DNA from: Xenophilus aerolatus
Lineage (GTDB): Bacteria > Pseudomonadota > Gammaproteobacteria > Burkholderiales > Burkholderiaceae_C
Assembly (NCBI GenBank): GCA_029968055.1
Contig: JASCNX010000001.1
Location: 1,488,001-1,552,000, forward strand
DNA: 64,000 bases
Reading direction: 5' to 3'
The notes under the pieces are model-generated. The model had not been told where the DNA came from and ran no database searches. It saw nothing but the letters and a program-made list of their open reading frames with translations. How positions within the stretch are numbered: the stretch's first letter is position 1; the number at the start of each line of letters is the position of its first letter. Both the position numbers and the translations under genes were made by a program. Positions 54,715-64,000 of the stretch are shown piece by piece.

Positions 54715-56007
54715 TTGGCCATCCTGCAACAGATCATCGACCGGCGCCTGTCGGGCAAGAACAAGTCCATCGGCAACCGCGAGCGCTTCCTGCGGCGCTA
54801 CCGCGGCCAGATCCGCGACGCGGTACGCAAGGCCGTGAGCGGCCGCAACATCCGCGAACTGGAACAGGGCGAGGACGTCACGCTGCCCCGGCGCGACGTG
54901 TCGGAGCCCACCTTCGGCCATGCGGCCGGCGGCAACCGCGAGTACGTGCACCCGGGCAACCAGGAATTCGTGAAGGGCGACCGCATCGAGCGGCCCAAGG
55001 GCCAGGGCAGTGGCGGCTCGGGCAGCGGCGAGGCGGGCGACGGCGGCGAGGGCGAGGACGACTTCGTCTTCCGCCTCACGCGCGAGGAGTTCATGCAGGT
55101 CTTCTTCGAGGACCTGGCACTCCCCCATCTGGTGCGCACGCAGCTCGCCGAGGTGCCCGAGTGGAAGAGCCACCGGGCCGGCTTCACGAGCGACGGCACG
55201 CCCAACAACCTGCATGTGGTGCGCTCGATGCGCGGCGCCCTCGCCCGGCGCATCGCACTGGGTGGCGACGCGCGCAAGGAACTGCGCCGCCTGGAAGCGC
55301 ACCTGCTGCAACTGCGCGCGCACCCGGAGGCCGGGTCGGCGCTCATCCAGAAGGAGATCCGGGACACCGAGCTGCAGATCGAGGAACTCCGGCGCACGGC
55401 CCGCCATGTGCCCTACATCGACCCGATCGACCTGCGCTACCGCAACCGGGTGCGCACGCCCGTGCCCAGCGCCAAGGCGGTGATGTTCTGCCTCATGGAC
55501 GTGTCGGGCTCGATGGACGAGGCGCGCAAGGACATGTCCAAGCGCTTCTTCATGCTGCTGTACCTCTTCCTCACGCGGCACTACGAGAAGATCGACCTGG
55601 TCTTCCTGCGCCACCACACGCAGGCGCAGGAAGTGAGCGAGGACGAGTTCTTCCATGCCACCGAAACCGGCGGCACCGTGGTGTCCAGCGCGCTGGTGCT
55701 GATGCGCGACATCATCCGAGCGCGCTACCCCAGCGGCGAATGGAACATCTACGGTGCGCAGGCCAGCGACGGCGACAACTGGCACCAGGACAGCGGCCGC
55801 TGCCGCGAGTTGCTCGACGAGACGATCCTTCCCGCCTGCCGCTACTACGCGTATGTCCAGGTGGCCGAGGCCGAGCAGAACCTCTGGCAGGAATACACCC
55901 AGCTCGCCGGCATCCGGCCCAACTTCGCCATGCGCAAGGTCTCGAGCGCCCAGGACATCTACCCGGTCTTCCGCGACCTGTTCAAGAAGGAAGGGGTTCC
56001 GGCATGA
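54715..56007 (+). CDS. yeaH: YeaH/DUF444 VWA-domain protein
   Basis: A TTG start at 54715 with GGGAGG before it gives 430 residues (E. coli YeaH has 427); the frame upstream lies in prkA. A basic N-terminus and a Gly/Ser-rich acidic linker (about 95-115) precede the conserved DUF444 core. A von Willebrand A-like domain has the metal-site motif D262-VSGS and later GGTVVSSALVLM. It is thought to act with PrkA; biochemical function is unknown. Confidence 0.94.
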   Translation: MAILQQIIDRRLSGKNKSIGNRERFLRRYRGQIRDAVRKAVSGRNIRELEQGEDVTLPRRDVSEPTFGHAAGGNREYVHPGNQEFVKGDRIERPKGQGSGGSGSGEAGDGGEGEDDFVFRLTREEFMQVFFEDLALPHLVRTQLAEVPEWKSHRAGFTSDGTPNNLHVVRSMRGALARRIALGGDARKELRRLEAHLLQLRAHPEAGSALIQKEIRDTELQIEELRRTARHVPYIDPIDLRYRNRVRTPVPSAKAVMFCLMDVSGSMDEARKDMSKRFFMLLYLFLTRHYEKIDLVFLRHHTQAQEVSEDEFFHATETGGTVVSSALVLMRDIIRARYPSGEWNIYGAQASDGDNWHQDSGRCRELLDETILPACRYYAYVQVAEAEQNLWQEYTQLAGIRPNFAMRKVSSAQDIYPVFRDLFKKEGVPA

Positions 56008-56068
56008 ACCCCCGATCCGCCGCTGCGAAAGCGGCTCGTACCGCAGTGCAGAGCACGGAGGTCAGCCC

Positions 56069-57634
56069 ATGAATGCTGCGCACGCCGCCACCGCGACGGC
56101 CCACCCGGCCGCACCGCCGGTCTTCGAGCGCGCTGCCGAGCGCCTGCCCAGCCCGTCGGACTGGACCTTCGAGCTCATCGAGACCTACCACGCCGAGATC
56201 GCGCGCACGGCGAAGGCCTACGGGCTGGACACCTACCCGAACCAGCTGGAGATCATCACCGCCGAGCAGATGATGGACGCGTATGCCAGCGTGGGCATGC
56301 CCGTCATCTACCGCCACTGGTCCTATGGCAAGCAGTTCATCAGCACCGAGAAGAACTACCGCCGCGGCCACATGGGCCTGGCCTACGAGATCGTCATCAA
56401 CTCGGACCCCTGCATCAGCTACCTGATGGAGGAGAACACGATGGCGATGCAGGCGCTGGTGATCGCGCATGCAGCCTATGGGCACAACAGCTTCTTCAAG
56501 GGCAACTACCTGTTCCGCATGTGGACCGATGCGTCGTCGATCATCGACTACCTGGTCTACGCGCGGAACTACATCGCCGAATGCGAGGACCGCCACGGCG
56601 TGGAGGCGGTCGAGGAACTGCTCGACTCCTGCCATGCGCTGATGAACTACGGCGTCGACCGCTACCGCCGGCCGCAGAAGCGCTCGCTCGCGCAGGAGAT
56701 CGCGCGGCGTGAAGAGCGCGAACGGCACCTGCAGCAGCAGGTGAACGACCTGTGGCGCACGGTGCCGCGCGGCAACCTGGCCGCGGCCGAGGCGGCCGGC
56801 GCCAAACGCTTTCCGTCGGAGCCGCAGGAGAACCTGCTGTACTTCATCGAGAAGAACGCCGCGCTGCTGGAGCCCTGGCAGCGCGAGGTAGTGCGGATCG
56901 TGCGCAAGATCGCGCAGTACTTCTATCCGCAGCGCCAGACCCAGGTCATGAACGAGGGCTGGGCCACCTTCTGGCACTACACCCTGCTCAACACGCTGTA
57001 CGACCGCGGCCTGCTGGCCGACGGCTTCATGATGGAGTGGCTGTCCTCGCACACCGCCGTGGTGTTCCAGCCGCCGGTGGGCCATCGGGCCTACAGCGGC
57101 ATCAACCCCTACGCGCTGGGCTTCGCGATGTACACCGACCTGCGCCGCATCTGCGAGAAGCCGACCGAGGAAGACCGTCGCTGGTTCCCCGAGATCGCCG
57201 GCAGCCCGTGGCTCAAGACGCTCGACTATGCGATGCGCAACTTCAAGGACGAAAGCTTCGTCGGCCAGTTCCTCAGCCCCAAGGTGATGCGCGACTTCCG
57301 CCTGTTCGCGATCCGCGACGACGAGGACGAATCCGAGCTCGAGGTCGCGGCCATCCACGACGATGCCGGCTACCGCACGCTGCGCGAATCGCTCTCGCGC
57401 CAGTACGACATCGGCAACCGCGAGCCCGACATCCAGGTGTGGAACGTGGACCTGCGCGGCGACCGCTCGCTGACCTTGCGCCACACGCAGCGGCACAACC
57501 GCCCCCTGCACGACGACACGCCCGAGGTGCTCAAGCACGTCGCCCGCCTCTGGGGCTTCGACGTGCACCTCGAAAGCGTGGACGGCCAGGGCCGCACCAG
57601 CTACCGCAAGACGGTCAGCCCCAAGCGCGGCTGA
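56069..57634 (+). CDS. SpoVR/YcgB family protein
   Basis: The ATG at 56069 follows CGGAGG and gives 521 residues (E. coli YcgB has 510). Family signatures are WTFELIETYHAEIARTAKAYGLDTYPNQLEIITAEQMMDAYASVGMP, the HWSYGKQF stretch, and QTQVMNEGWATFWHYTLLN, where the His and Glu residues may bind metal. The SpoVR family is linked to sporulation cortex in Bacillus and to stress in non-spore-formers. It is the third gene of the sigma54-controlled operon. Confidence 0.95.
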   Translation: MNAAHAATATAHPAAPPVFERAAERLPSPSDWTFELIETYHAEIARTAKAYGLDTYPNQLEIITAEQMMDAYASVGMPVIYRHWSYGKQFISTEKNYRRGHMGLAYEIVINSDPCISYLMEENTMAMQALVIAHAAYGHNSFFKGNYLFRMWTDASSIIDYLVYARNYIAECEDRHGVEAVEELLDSCHALMNYGVDRYRRPQKRSLAQEIARREERERHLQQQVNDLWRTVPRGNLAAAEAAGAKRFPSEPQENLLYFIEKNAALLEPWQREVVRIVRKIAQYFYPQRQTQVMNEGWATFWHYTLLNTLYDRGLLADGFMMEWLSSHTAVVFQPPVGHRAYSGINPYALGFAMYTDLRRICEKPTEEDRRWFPEIAGSPWLKTLDYAMRNFKDESFVGQFLSPKVMRDFRLFAIRDDEDESELEVAAIHDDAGYRTLRESLSRQYDIGNREPDIQVWNVDLRGDRSLTLRHTQRHNRPLHDDTPEVLKHVARLWGFDVHLESVDGQGRTSYRKTVSPKRG

Positions 57635-57652
57635 ACGACGCCCGCGGCCCCG

Positions 57653-58051
57653 TCAAGCGTCGGAGCTGCGGGGCGAGCGAACAGGCCGGGGCGGCAGCAG
57701 CGGCCCCTGCGCGGCAGCGATGTGCTTCTCACCCGCCAGCAGGCGCGCCATGCGCTGCACCCGCTGGCCGGCCACCTGCGTATGGGCCACCAGCGTGCGC
57801 CATTCCTCCAGCAGCACCGCGGGCGAAGGATCGTGCGAGGTCCGCAGCAGCGTCTGCGAGACGTCCACCAGCGCGGCGGCGGCAGCCAGACCGGCCGTCA
57901 GCGCCTCGTGCGCGGGCGCACCCTGCTGGATGCCCGACGGCGTGCCGCTCACGGTGCGCGCCAGCACGCTCTCGATGGCGAGCAGCGCGCGCTCCAGCGC
58001 GGCACGTTCTGACGGTAGCAAGGGCATGGATCGGGTGAATGCGCCGACCAC
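57653..58051 (-). CDS. Hypothetical helical protein
   Basis: I do not recognise this 132-residue product. It is mostly helical and Ala/Leu-rich (LPSERAALERALLAIESVLARTV, EALTAGLAAAAALVDVSQTLLRT, LLEEWRTLVAHTQVAGQRVQRMARLLAGEKHI) with a Pro/Arg tail. It has no signal peptide or membrane segment. An ATG nine codons in (58027) is an alternative start. It ends 18 bases from the convergent spoVR gene. A perfect 36-bp palindrome lies 42-77 bases upstream and may control it. Confidence 0.6.
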   Translation of the reverse strand: MVGAFTRSMPLLPSERAALERALLAIESVLARTVSGTPSGIQQGAPAHEALTAGLAAAAALVDVSQTLLRTSHDPSPAVLLEEWRTLVAHTQVAGQRVQRMARLLAGEKHIAAAQGPLLPPRPVRSPRSSDA

Positions 58052-58092
58052 GGCAGGAGCCGTGCGGGATCGGGCGCTGAAGCCGCTGATTT

Positions 58093-58128
58093 TGACTTAT
58101 TTGGAAACATTCGTTTCCAAATAAGTCA
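58093..58128. promoter_or_regulatory. Perfect 36-bp AT-rich palindrome
   Basis: TGACTTATTTGGAAAC (58093-58108) and its exact reverse complement (58113-58128) flank ATTC. There is no T tract on either strand, so it is not a standard terminator. The inner GGAAAC-N4-GTTTCC resembles TetR-family operators; the PsrA consensus is (G/C)AAAC-N2-4-GTTT(G/C). It lies between the end of tag and the start of the hypothetical gene. Confidence 0.6.
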
Positions 58129-58146
58129 CACTTCGGCCGGCCGCGT

Positions 58147-58800
58147 TCAGGCGCCGGGAACTGCGAGCTGCGCCCGCTCATCCAGCGCCCGCTGCCGCAC
58201 ATGGCAACCCTCGATGTGGTCGTTGACCAGCCCCATCGCCTGCATGAAGGCGTAGACCGTGGTCGGGCCGACGAAGCTCCAGCCGCGCTTCTTGAGGTCC
58301 TTGGACATGGCGACGGATTCCGGCGAGGTGGTGGCTGCCTGCAGGGCTGCCAGCGTCACGCGCTTCGGGCGGCTCGCGCGGTCGGGTTCGAACCCCCAGG
58401 CATAGCGCGCCAGCGAGCCGAATTCCTCGCGCAGCTTCAGCACCTGCTTCGCGTTGTTGATCGCCGACTCGATCTTGCCGCGGTGGCGCACGATGCCCGC
58501 ATCGCCCAGCAGCCGCGCGACGTCCTTCTCGCCGAAGCGCGCCATGCGCTCGGCGTCGAAGTTGGCGAAACCGGCGCGAAAGGCCTCGCGCTTGTTCAGG
58601 ATGGTCAGCCAGCTCAGGCCCGACTGGAAACCTTCGAGGCAGATCTTCTCGAATAGCCGCCGGTCGTCGGTGACCGGGAAGCCCCACTCGTGGTCGTGGT
58701 AGTGCCGGTAGGCCGGTGACGCGGCGCACCAGCGGCAGCGCCAGGCGCCGTCCTCGCCCGCCAGCAGCCCCTCGGGCGGCGCGGCGTCGGCCCGGCTCAT
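58147..58800 (-). CDS. tag: DNA-3-methyladenine glycosylase I
   Basis: The ATG at 58800 overlaps the stop of the upstream gene by four bases and gives 217 residues. The long open frame upstream is a shadow. The protein matches Tag: [65 protein letters not shown] and [28 protein letters not shown]. The zinc ligands (Cys and His near the N-terminus, and the His and Cys of NDHIEGC) are kept. It removes 3-methyladenine from alkylated DNA. Confidence 0.95.
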   Translation of the reverse strand: MSRADAAPPEGLLAGEDGAWRCRWCAASPAYRHYHDHEWGFPVTDDRRLFEKICLEGFQSGLSWLTILNKREAFRAGFANFDAERMARFGEKDVARLLGDAGIVRHRGKIESAINNAKQVLKLREEFGSLARYAWGFEPDRASRPKRVTLAALQAATTSPESVAMSKDLKKRGWSFVGPTTVYAFMQAMGLVNDHIEGCHVRQRALDERAQLAVPGA

Positions 58801-59909
58801 GCCGCGGCCCGCCGGTACTGCGCCCACGCCGCCTCGGTGGGCGTGGTGCCGGCGCCGGGCTGCTGCGGCAGCCGGAAGTGGCCGTCGACCACCTCGGCCG
58901 GTTCGGTGAAGCAGTCCTTGATCCACGGGATGTATTCCAGCACCTCGCAGGCCGGGTGGGCATAGCTCAGGTGCACGTGCACCTGGCTCATGTCGCCCGC
59001 GTGCGGCGCCACCGGCAGGCGGAAGGCATGCGCCGCCTCGCAGACCTGGATCACCTCGGTGATGCCCCCCATGCGCGTGCAATCCGGCTGCACCCAGTGG
59101 ATGGCCCGCTGCGCGAAGAATTCGCTGAAGGCGTCGGCCGTGTAGAGCTGCTCGCCCAGCGCGACCGGAATGTGCGTGCTGCGCGCGAGCTGTGCGTGGC
59201 CCTTCACGTCGTCGTGCCACAGCGGCTCCTCGAACCAGAACACGTCATGCGGCGCCGCGCCGCGGCAGAAGCGCAGGCAGCTCGCCAGGTCCCACTTGCC
59301 GTTGCCGTCGACGGCCAGCGTCACGTCGGGGCCGATGGCCTCTCGCACGGCAGCCAGGCGACGCAGGTCGCGCTCGACGGTGGAGCCGACCTTGATCTTG
59401 ATGCCCGTGAAGCCCTGCTCCACCGCGCGCCGCGCGCCTTCGACCAGCTTGTCGTCGGCGATGCTCAGCCAGCCGATGTCGGTGTTGTAGGCGCGGACCT
59501 TGTCGCGCACCTGGCCGCCGAGGAGCTTCCACAGCGGCACGCCGGCCGCCTTGGCCTTGAGGTCCCACAGCGCGATGTCGATGGCGGCCAGCGACAGGGT
59601 CGTGATGCCCGCGCGGCCGATCCACTGAAGCGCCGGATCGCGTGCCAGCTTGCGCCACAGGCGGTGCACGTCGTTGGCGTCCTCGCCCACCAGCAGCGGC
59701 GCGTGGCAGGTCTCGATGCAGCGCGTGATCAGCTGGTCGCTCGGCAGGTGCGCGTGCGTGCCGGTGAAGCCGTAGCCCGACAGGCCATCCTCGGTGTCGA
59801 TCTTCGCGCCGACCACGCCCCAGTGCGTGATGGTGTGCGTGCTGTCGGCGATCTGCGAGCCCGTGACCGGCACGTGCAGGATGAAGGGGGTGACCGAACG
59901 AATCTTCAC
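58797..59909 (-). CDS. Mandelate racemase / muconate lactonizing enzyme family protein
   Basis: The 370-residue protein is an enolase-superfamily member. The capping domain is followed by a barrel with the KxK motif (FTGIKIKVG), metal ligands in [17 protein letters not shown] and VALGEQLY, and the His motif in [13 protein letters not shown]. These residues suit proton abstraction next to a carboxylate. The substrate cannot be told; a sugar-acid dehydratase is plausible. It is translationally coupled to tag and follows aroQ by nine bases. Confidence 0.88.
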   Translation of the reverse strand: MKIRSVTPFILHVPVTGSQIADSTHTITHWGVVGAKIDTEDGLSGYGFTGTHAHLPSDQLITRCIETCHAPLLVGEDANDVHRLWRKLARDPALQWIGRAGITTLSLAAIDIALWDLKAKAAGVPLWKLLGGQVRDKVRAYNTDIGWLSIADDKLVEGARRAVEQGFTGIKIKVGSTVERDLRRLAAVREAIGPDVTLAVDGNGKWDLASCLRFCRGAAPHDVFWFEEPLWHDDVKGHAQLARSTHIPVALGEQLYTADAFSEFFAQRAIHWVQPDCTRMGGITEVIQVCEAAHAFRLPVAPHAGDMSQVHVHLSYAHPACEVLEYIPWIKDCFTEPAEVVDGHFRLPQQPGAGTTPTEAAWAQYRRAAA

Positions 59910-59918
59910 GGCGCCTCC

Positions 59919-60368
59919 TCAGCCGGACACCTGCACCAGCGCCTCGATCGCGAGCGGGTAGCCCTTCACGCCCAGCCCGACGATGATGCCGCGGGCCGCC
60001 GGCGAAATGTACGAGTGGTGGCGGAACTCCTCGCGCGCATGCACGTTGGAGATGTGCAGTTCGATGAGCGGCACGCTCGCGCCCTTGATCGCGTCGTGCA
60101 GCGCGATCGAGGTGTGGGTGTAGGCGCCGGGGTTCATCACCACGCCGAGCATGGCGCCCGCCGCCACGTCGCGGCCGGCCTCGTGGATCCAGTCGATGAG
60201 CTGGCCTTCCCAGTTCGACTGGCGGCACTCGATCGCGACACCGAGTCGTGCGCCCGCTTCCTGGCACATGCGCTCGACATCGGCCAGCGTCTCGTGGCCG
60301 TACTGCGCGGGTTCGCGCGTGCCGAGCAGGTTGAGGTTGGGGCCGTTGAGGACGAGGATCTTTTTCAT
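59919..60368 (-). CDS. aroQ: Type II 3-dehydroquinate dehydratase
   Basis: The 149-residue protein is a clear type II dehydroquinase: [26 protein letters not shown] with the catalytic Arg and Tyr, [36 protein letters not shown], and [20 protein letters not shown] with the catalytic His. It forms 3-dehydroshikimate in aromatic amino acid synthesis. It is divergent from frmR across 80 bases and heads the aroQ-dehydratase-tag unit. Confidence 0.97.
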   Translation of the reverse strand: MKKILVLNGPNLNLLGTREPAQYGHETLADVERMCQEAGARLGVAIECRQSNWEGQLIDWIHEAGRDVAAGAMLGVVMNPGAYTHTSIALHDAIKGASVPLIELHISNVHAREEFRHHSYISPAARGIIVGLGVKGYPLAIEALVQVSG

Positions 60369-60413
60369 GCGGGTGACTCGGGATGCGGGTCGGGCATCTT
60401 AGAACGCGGCGGC

Positions 60414-60441
60414 TTGCCAATACTCCCCCGGGGTATACACT
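60414..60441 (+). promoter_or_regulatory. Promoter and operator of frmR
   Basis: TTGCCA (60414-60419), 16 bases and TACACT (60436-60441) make a sigma70 promoter. Its spacer contains the GC-run palindrome-like ATACTCCCCCGGGGTAT, the kind of A/T-flanked G/C tract bound by CsoR-family repressors such as FrmR. The predicted start is only a few bases before the frmR ATG. Confidence 0.6.
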
Positions 60442-60448
60442 GCGGTGC

Positions 60449-61865
<1,417 letters not shown>

Positions 61866-61884
61866 TTCGCGCACACTCGGTGCC

Positions 61885-62826
61885 ATGACCAACGCCCCCG
61901 CCATCGCCCCCTCGCTCGGCACGCTCCGCCGCGTGCGCGCCGGCGTGCTCGACGTCGCCTTCTGCGAGAGCGGGCCGGCCGACGGCACACCGGTGCTGCT
62001 GATGCACGGCTTCCCCTACGACGTGCATGCGTACGCCGAGGTGGCGCCGCAGCTGGCGGCGCAGGGCTGCCGCGTCATCGTGCCCTTCCTGCGCGGGTAC
62101 GGGCCGACCAGCTTCGTCGATGCGGCCACGCCGCGTTCGGGCGAGCAGGCCGCCCTGGGCGCCGACCTGCTCGCGCTGCTCGACGCGCTGGCGCTGCCGC
62201 GCGCGGTGCTGGCCGGCTACGACTGGGGCGGGCGCGCCTGCTGCATCGTCGCGGCGCTGTGGCCCGAGCGCTGCACAGGCCTGGTGTCGCTCAACAGCTA
62301 CAACATCCAGCACATCGCCTCGGCGATGACGCCGGCAGCGCCCGAGAACGAGCTGCGCTACTGGTACCAGTACTACTTCCACGGCGAGCGCGGCCGCGCC
62401 GGCCTGCAGGCCAACCGCGCCGAACTGTGCGAGCTGCTGTGGCGGCTGTGGTCGCCCACCTGGCGCTTCGACGCGGCCACCTACGCGCGCACCGCAGCCG
62501 CCTTCGACAACCCGGACTTCGTCGACGTGGTCATCCACTCGTACCGCCACCGCTTCGGCCTGGTGCCCGGCGACCCGGCCGTGGCGGGCATCGAGGCGCA
62601 ACTGGCGCTGCAGCCCCCCATCGCCGTGCCGGCGGTCACCCTCGACGGCGCCGACGACGGCGTGATGCCCATCGGGGGCAGCGCGGCGCACGCCCACCAC
62701 TTCACCGGCCCGCACGTGCACCGCGTGGTGCCCGGCGCCGGCCACAACCTGCCGCAGGAGCAGCCCGAGGCCTTCGCCCGCGCCGTGCTCGACCTGCTGC
62801 GGCCCGAGACCTTCGACCAGCCATGA
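61885..62826 (+). CDS. Alpha/beta hydrolase, epoxide-hydrolase-like
   Basis: The 313-residue protein has the HGFP oxyanion motif (residue 41) and the nucleophile elbow GYDWGG with D113 as nucleophile. An Asp nucleophile is typical of epoxide hydrolases and haloalkane dehalogenases. The C-terminal His lies in PGAGHNLPQEQPEAFARAV. No signal peptide is seen. It is 19 bases after frmA and overlaps fghA by four bases, so it belongs to the formaldehyde operon although its substrate is unknown. Confidence 0.88.
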   Translation: MTNAPAIAPSLGTLRRVRAGVLDVAFCESGPADGTPVLLMHGFPYDVHAYAEVAPQLAAQGCRVIVPFLRGYGPTSFVDAATPRSGEQAALGADLLALLDALALPRAVLAGYDWGGRACCIVAALWPERCTGLVSLNSYNIQHIASAMTPAAPENELRYWYQYYFHGERGRAGLQANRAELCELLWRLWSPTWRFDAATYARTAAAFDNPDFVDVVIHSYRHRFGLVPGDPAVAGIEAQLALQPPIAVPAVTLDGADDGVMPIGGSAAHAHHFTGPHVHRVVPGAGHNLPQEQPEAFARAVLDLLRPETFDQP

Positions 62827-63707
62827 GCGATACCGCCGCTTCCCTCCAGACCCTCTCCTCGCATGCCTGCTTCGGCGGCACGCAGCAATTCTTCTCGCAC
62901 GATTCGCGCGAGATCGGCCTGCCGATGCGCTTCTCGGTCTACCTGCCGCCGCAGGCGCAGCAAGGCCCGGTCCCCGCGTTGCTCTTTCTGGCCGGCCTGA
63001 CCTGCAACGAAGAGACCTTCATGATCAAGGCCGGCGCGCAGCGTTTGGCGGCCGAGCATGGCATCGCCCTCGTCGCGCCCGACACCAGCCCGCGCGGCGC
63101 TGCGGTCGAGCAACTGCCCGGCGCCACCGAGAGCTGGGACTTCGGCATCGCCGCCGGCTTCTACCTCGACGCCACCGCCGAGCCCTGGGCCGGGCATTTC
63201 CGCATGGAAAGCTGGATCGTGCAGGAGCTGCTGCCGCTGGTGGCCCACCAGTTCCCCATCGACGCACAACGCATCGGCCTCTTCGGCCACTCGATGGGCG
63301 GGCATGGCGCGCTCACGCTGGCACTGCGGCACCCGGGGCGCTTTGCTTCGCTCTCGGCCTTCGCGCCCATCTGCGCGCCCAGCGAGTGCCCGTGGGGCGA
63401 GAAGGCCTTCGGCCGCTACTTCGGCACCACCGAAGACGGGCGCGCCCAATGGCTGGCCCACGACGCCGCGGCGCTCATGCAGTCGCAGACGGCCGCGCCC
63501 TACCCCGAGGGCATCCTGGTGGACCAGGGCCTGGCCGACAAATTCCTGGCCGAGCAGTTGCACCCGGAGCGGCTGGAGGCCGCCTGCGCCGCCGCGGGCC
63601 AGCCGCTGACGCTGCGCCGCCACGCCGGCTACGACCACGGCTACTACTTCATCCAGAGCTTCATGGCCGACCACGTCGCGCACCACGCGCGCACGCTGTG
63701 CCGCTGA
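62823..63707 (+). CDS. fghA: S-formylglutathione hydrolase
   Basis: The 294-residue esterase D family enzyme has SVYLPPQAQQGPVPALLFLAGLTCNEETFMIKAGAQRLAAEHGIALVAPDTSPRG, the nucleophile S157 in GHSMGGHGAL, and the catalytic His in RRHAGYDHGYYFI. It hydrolyses S-formylglutathione to formate and glutathione, the last step of the pathway begun by FrmA. The start is coupled to the upstream hydrolase by ATGA. Confidence 0.97.
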   Translation: MSDTAASLQTLSSHACFGGTQQFFSHDSREIGLPMRFSVYLPPQAQQGPVPALLFLAGLTCNEETFMIKAGAQRLAAEHGIALVAPDTSPRGAAVEQLPGATESWDFGIAAGFYLDATAEPWAGHFRMESWIVQELLPLVAHQFPIDAQRIGLFGHSMGGHGALTLALRHPGRFASLSAFAPICAPSECPWGEKAFGRYFGTTEDGRAQWLAHDAAALMQSQTAAPYPEGILVDQGLADKFLAEQLHPERLEAACAAAGQPLTLRRHAGYDHGYYFIQSFMADHVAHHARTLCR

Positions 63708-63777
63708 TGGCCTTCGATTCCGCTGCCTGCCGCAAGCGCCCGGTGCGCGCGGCGGCCGATTCGTGGTCCTGACCCGC

Positions 63778-64000
63778 ATGGCGCTCGCCGACTTCGACCG
63801 CCTGCAACTGCGCGCCTGGAGCGGCGGGCGCATGGAGCAGTTCGCCCTTGCCGGCATCTGGCGCCGCGCCTGGAGCGCGGCGCAAGGGCACGAGGCCCCG
63901 CACATCGCGCCCATCGGCCACTGGCTGGCGCGGGTGGAGGCGGAATTCGTGGCCCCGGCCGAGGTCCACATCGCCGAGCGCGGCGGCCAGCCGCTCGCCT
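63778..64000 (+). CDS. Unrecognised protein (3' partial)
   Basis: An open frame from the ATG at 63778 runs off the window end with 74 residues visible. It begins MALADFDRLQLRAWSGGRME and contains APIGHWLARVEAEFVAPAEVHIAE. A GTG five codons earlier (63763) is an alternative start. The gene follows fghA by 70 bases on the same strand. I see no known motif. Confidence 0.45.
   Translation, partial: MALADFDRLQLRAWSGGRMEQFALAGIWRRAWSAAQGHEAPHIAPIGHWLARVEAEFVAPAEVHIAERGGQPLA

Noticed and set aside
57720-58124. Plus-strand ORF of 134 codons opposite the hypothetical gene
   Set aside because: Its Ser/Ala/Arg/Cys-rich product is typical of an antisense shadow, and it runs through the palindrome.
63707-63772. 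A 21-codon ORF starting at the fghA stop
   Set aside because: It is too short, Arg/Ala-rich and has no ribosome site; the frame at 63778 is more likely.

Overview
The window is about 70% GC and gene-dense. It looks like the chromosome of a betaproteobacterium of the Burkholderiales, most likely a member of the Comamonadaceae (Variovorax/Acidovorax-like). This is inferred from the FlhDC-controlled flagellar genes, the beta-type phosphatidylserine decarboxylase, the grpE-dnaK-dnaJ and frmR-frmA-fghA arrangements, and a dispersed GCTA-N9-TAGC palindrome. No database search was possible. No rRNA, tRNA, insertion sequence, prophage or CRISPR array was found.

Positions 1-2046 hold the 3' part of a PAS-GGDEF diguanylate cyclase and an orphan NarL-type response regulator whose phospho-acceptor Asp is Glu. 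Positions 2053-38503 hold an almost complete flagellar regulon. The minus-strand run fliR-Q-P-O-N-M-L-K-J-I-H-G-F faces fliE. Then come fliT-S, fliD and fliC (minus), and flhD-flhC, motA-motB, flhB-flhA-flhF-fliA (plus). The block ends with flgN-flgM and flgA (minus) and flgB-C-D-E-F-G-H-I-J-K-L (plus). All export, rod, ring, hook, filament and stator genes are present. Chemotaxis genes and flhG are not, and FliM lacks the N-terminal CheY-binding peptide. Good sigma28 promoters precede fliS, flgM and, unexpectedly, one of the EAL-HDOD genes beyond the cluster.

Positions 38513-45765 hold a signalling group: three paralogous proteins with a degenerate EAL-like N-terminus and an HDOD domain, and a membrane PAS-GGDEF-EAL protein with all motifs intact. 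The sigma28-type promoters suggest this group is expressed with the late flagellar genes.

Positions 46018-51980 are housekeeping: psd, a winged-helix regulator, an FKBP peptidyl-prolyl isomerase, and grpE-dnaK-dnaJ behind a sigma32-like promoter. A 785-base AT-richer gap with a near-perfect sigma54 promoter leads into the prkA-yeaH-spoVR stress operon (52766-57634).

Positions 57653-60368 (minus) hold a hypothetical gene, tag, an enolase-superfamily dehydratase-like gene and aroQ, with a perfect 36-bp palindrome in between. Positions 60449-63707 hold the formaldehyde-detoxification operon frmR-frmA-(epoxide-hydrolase-like)-fghA. The window ends in an unrecognised partial gene.
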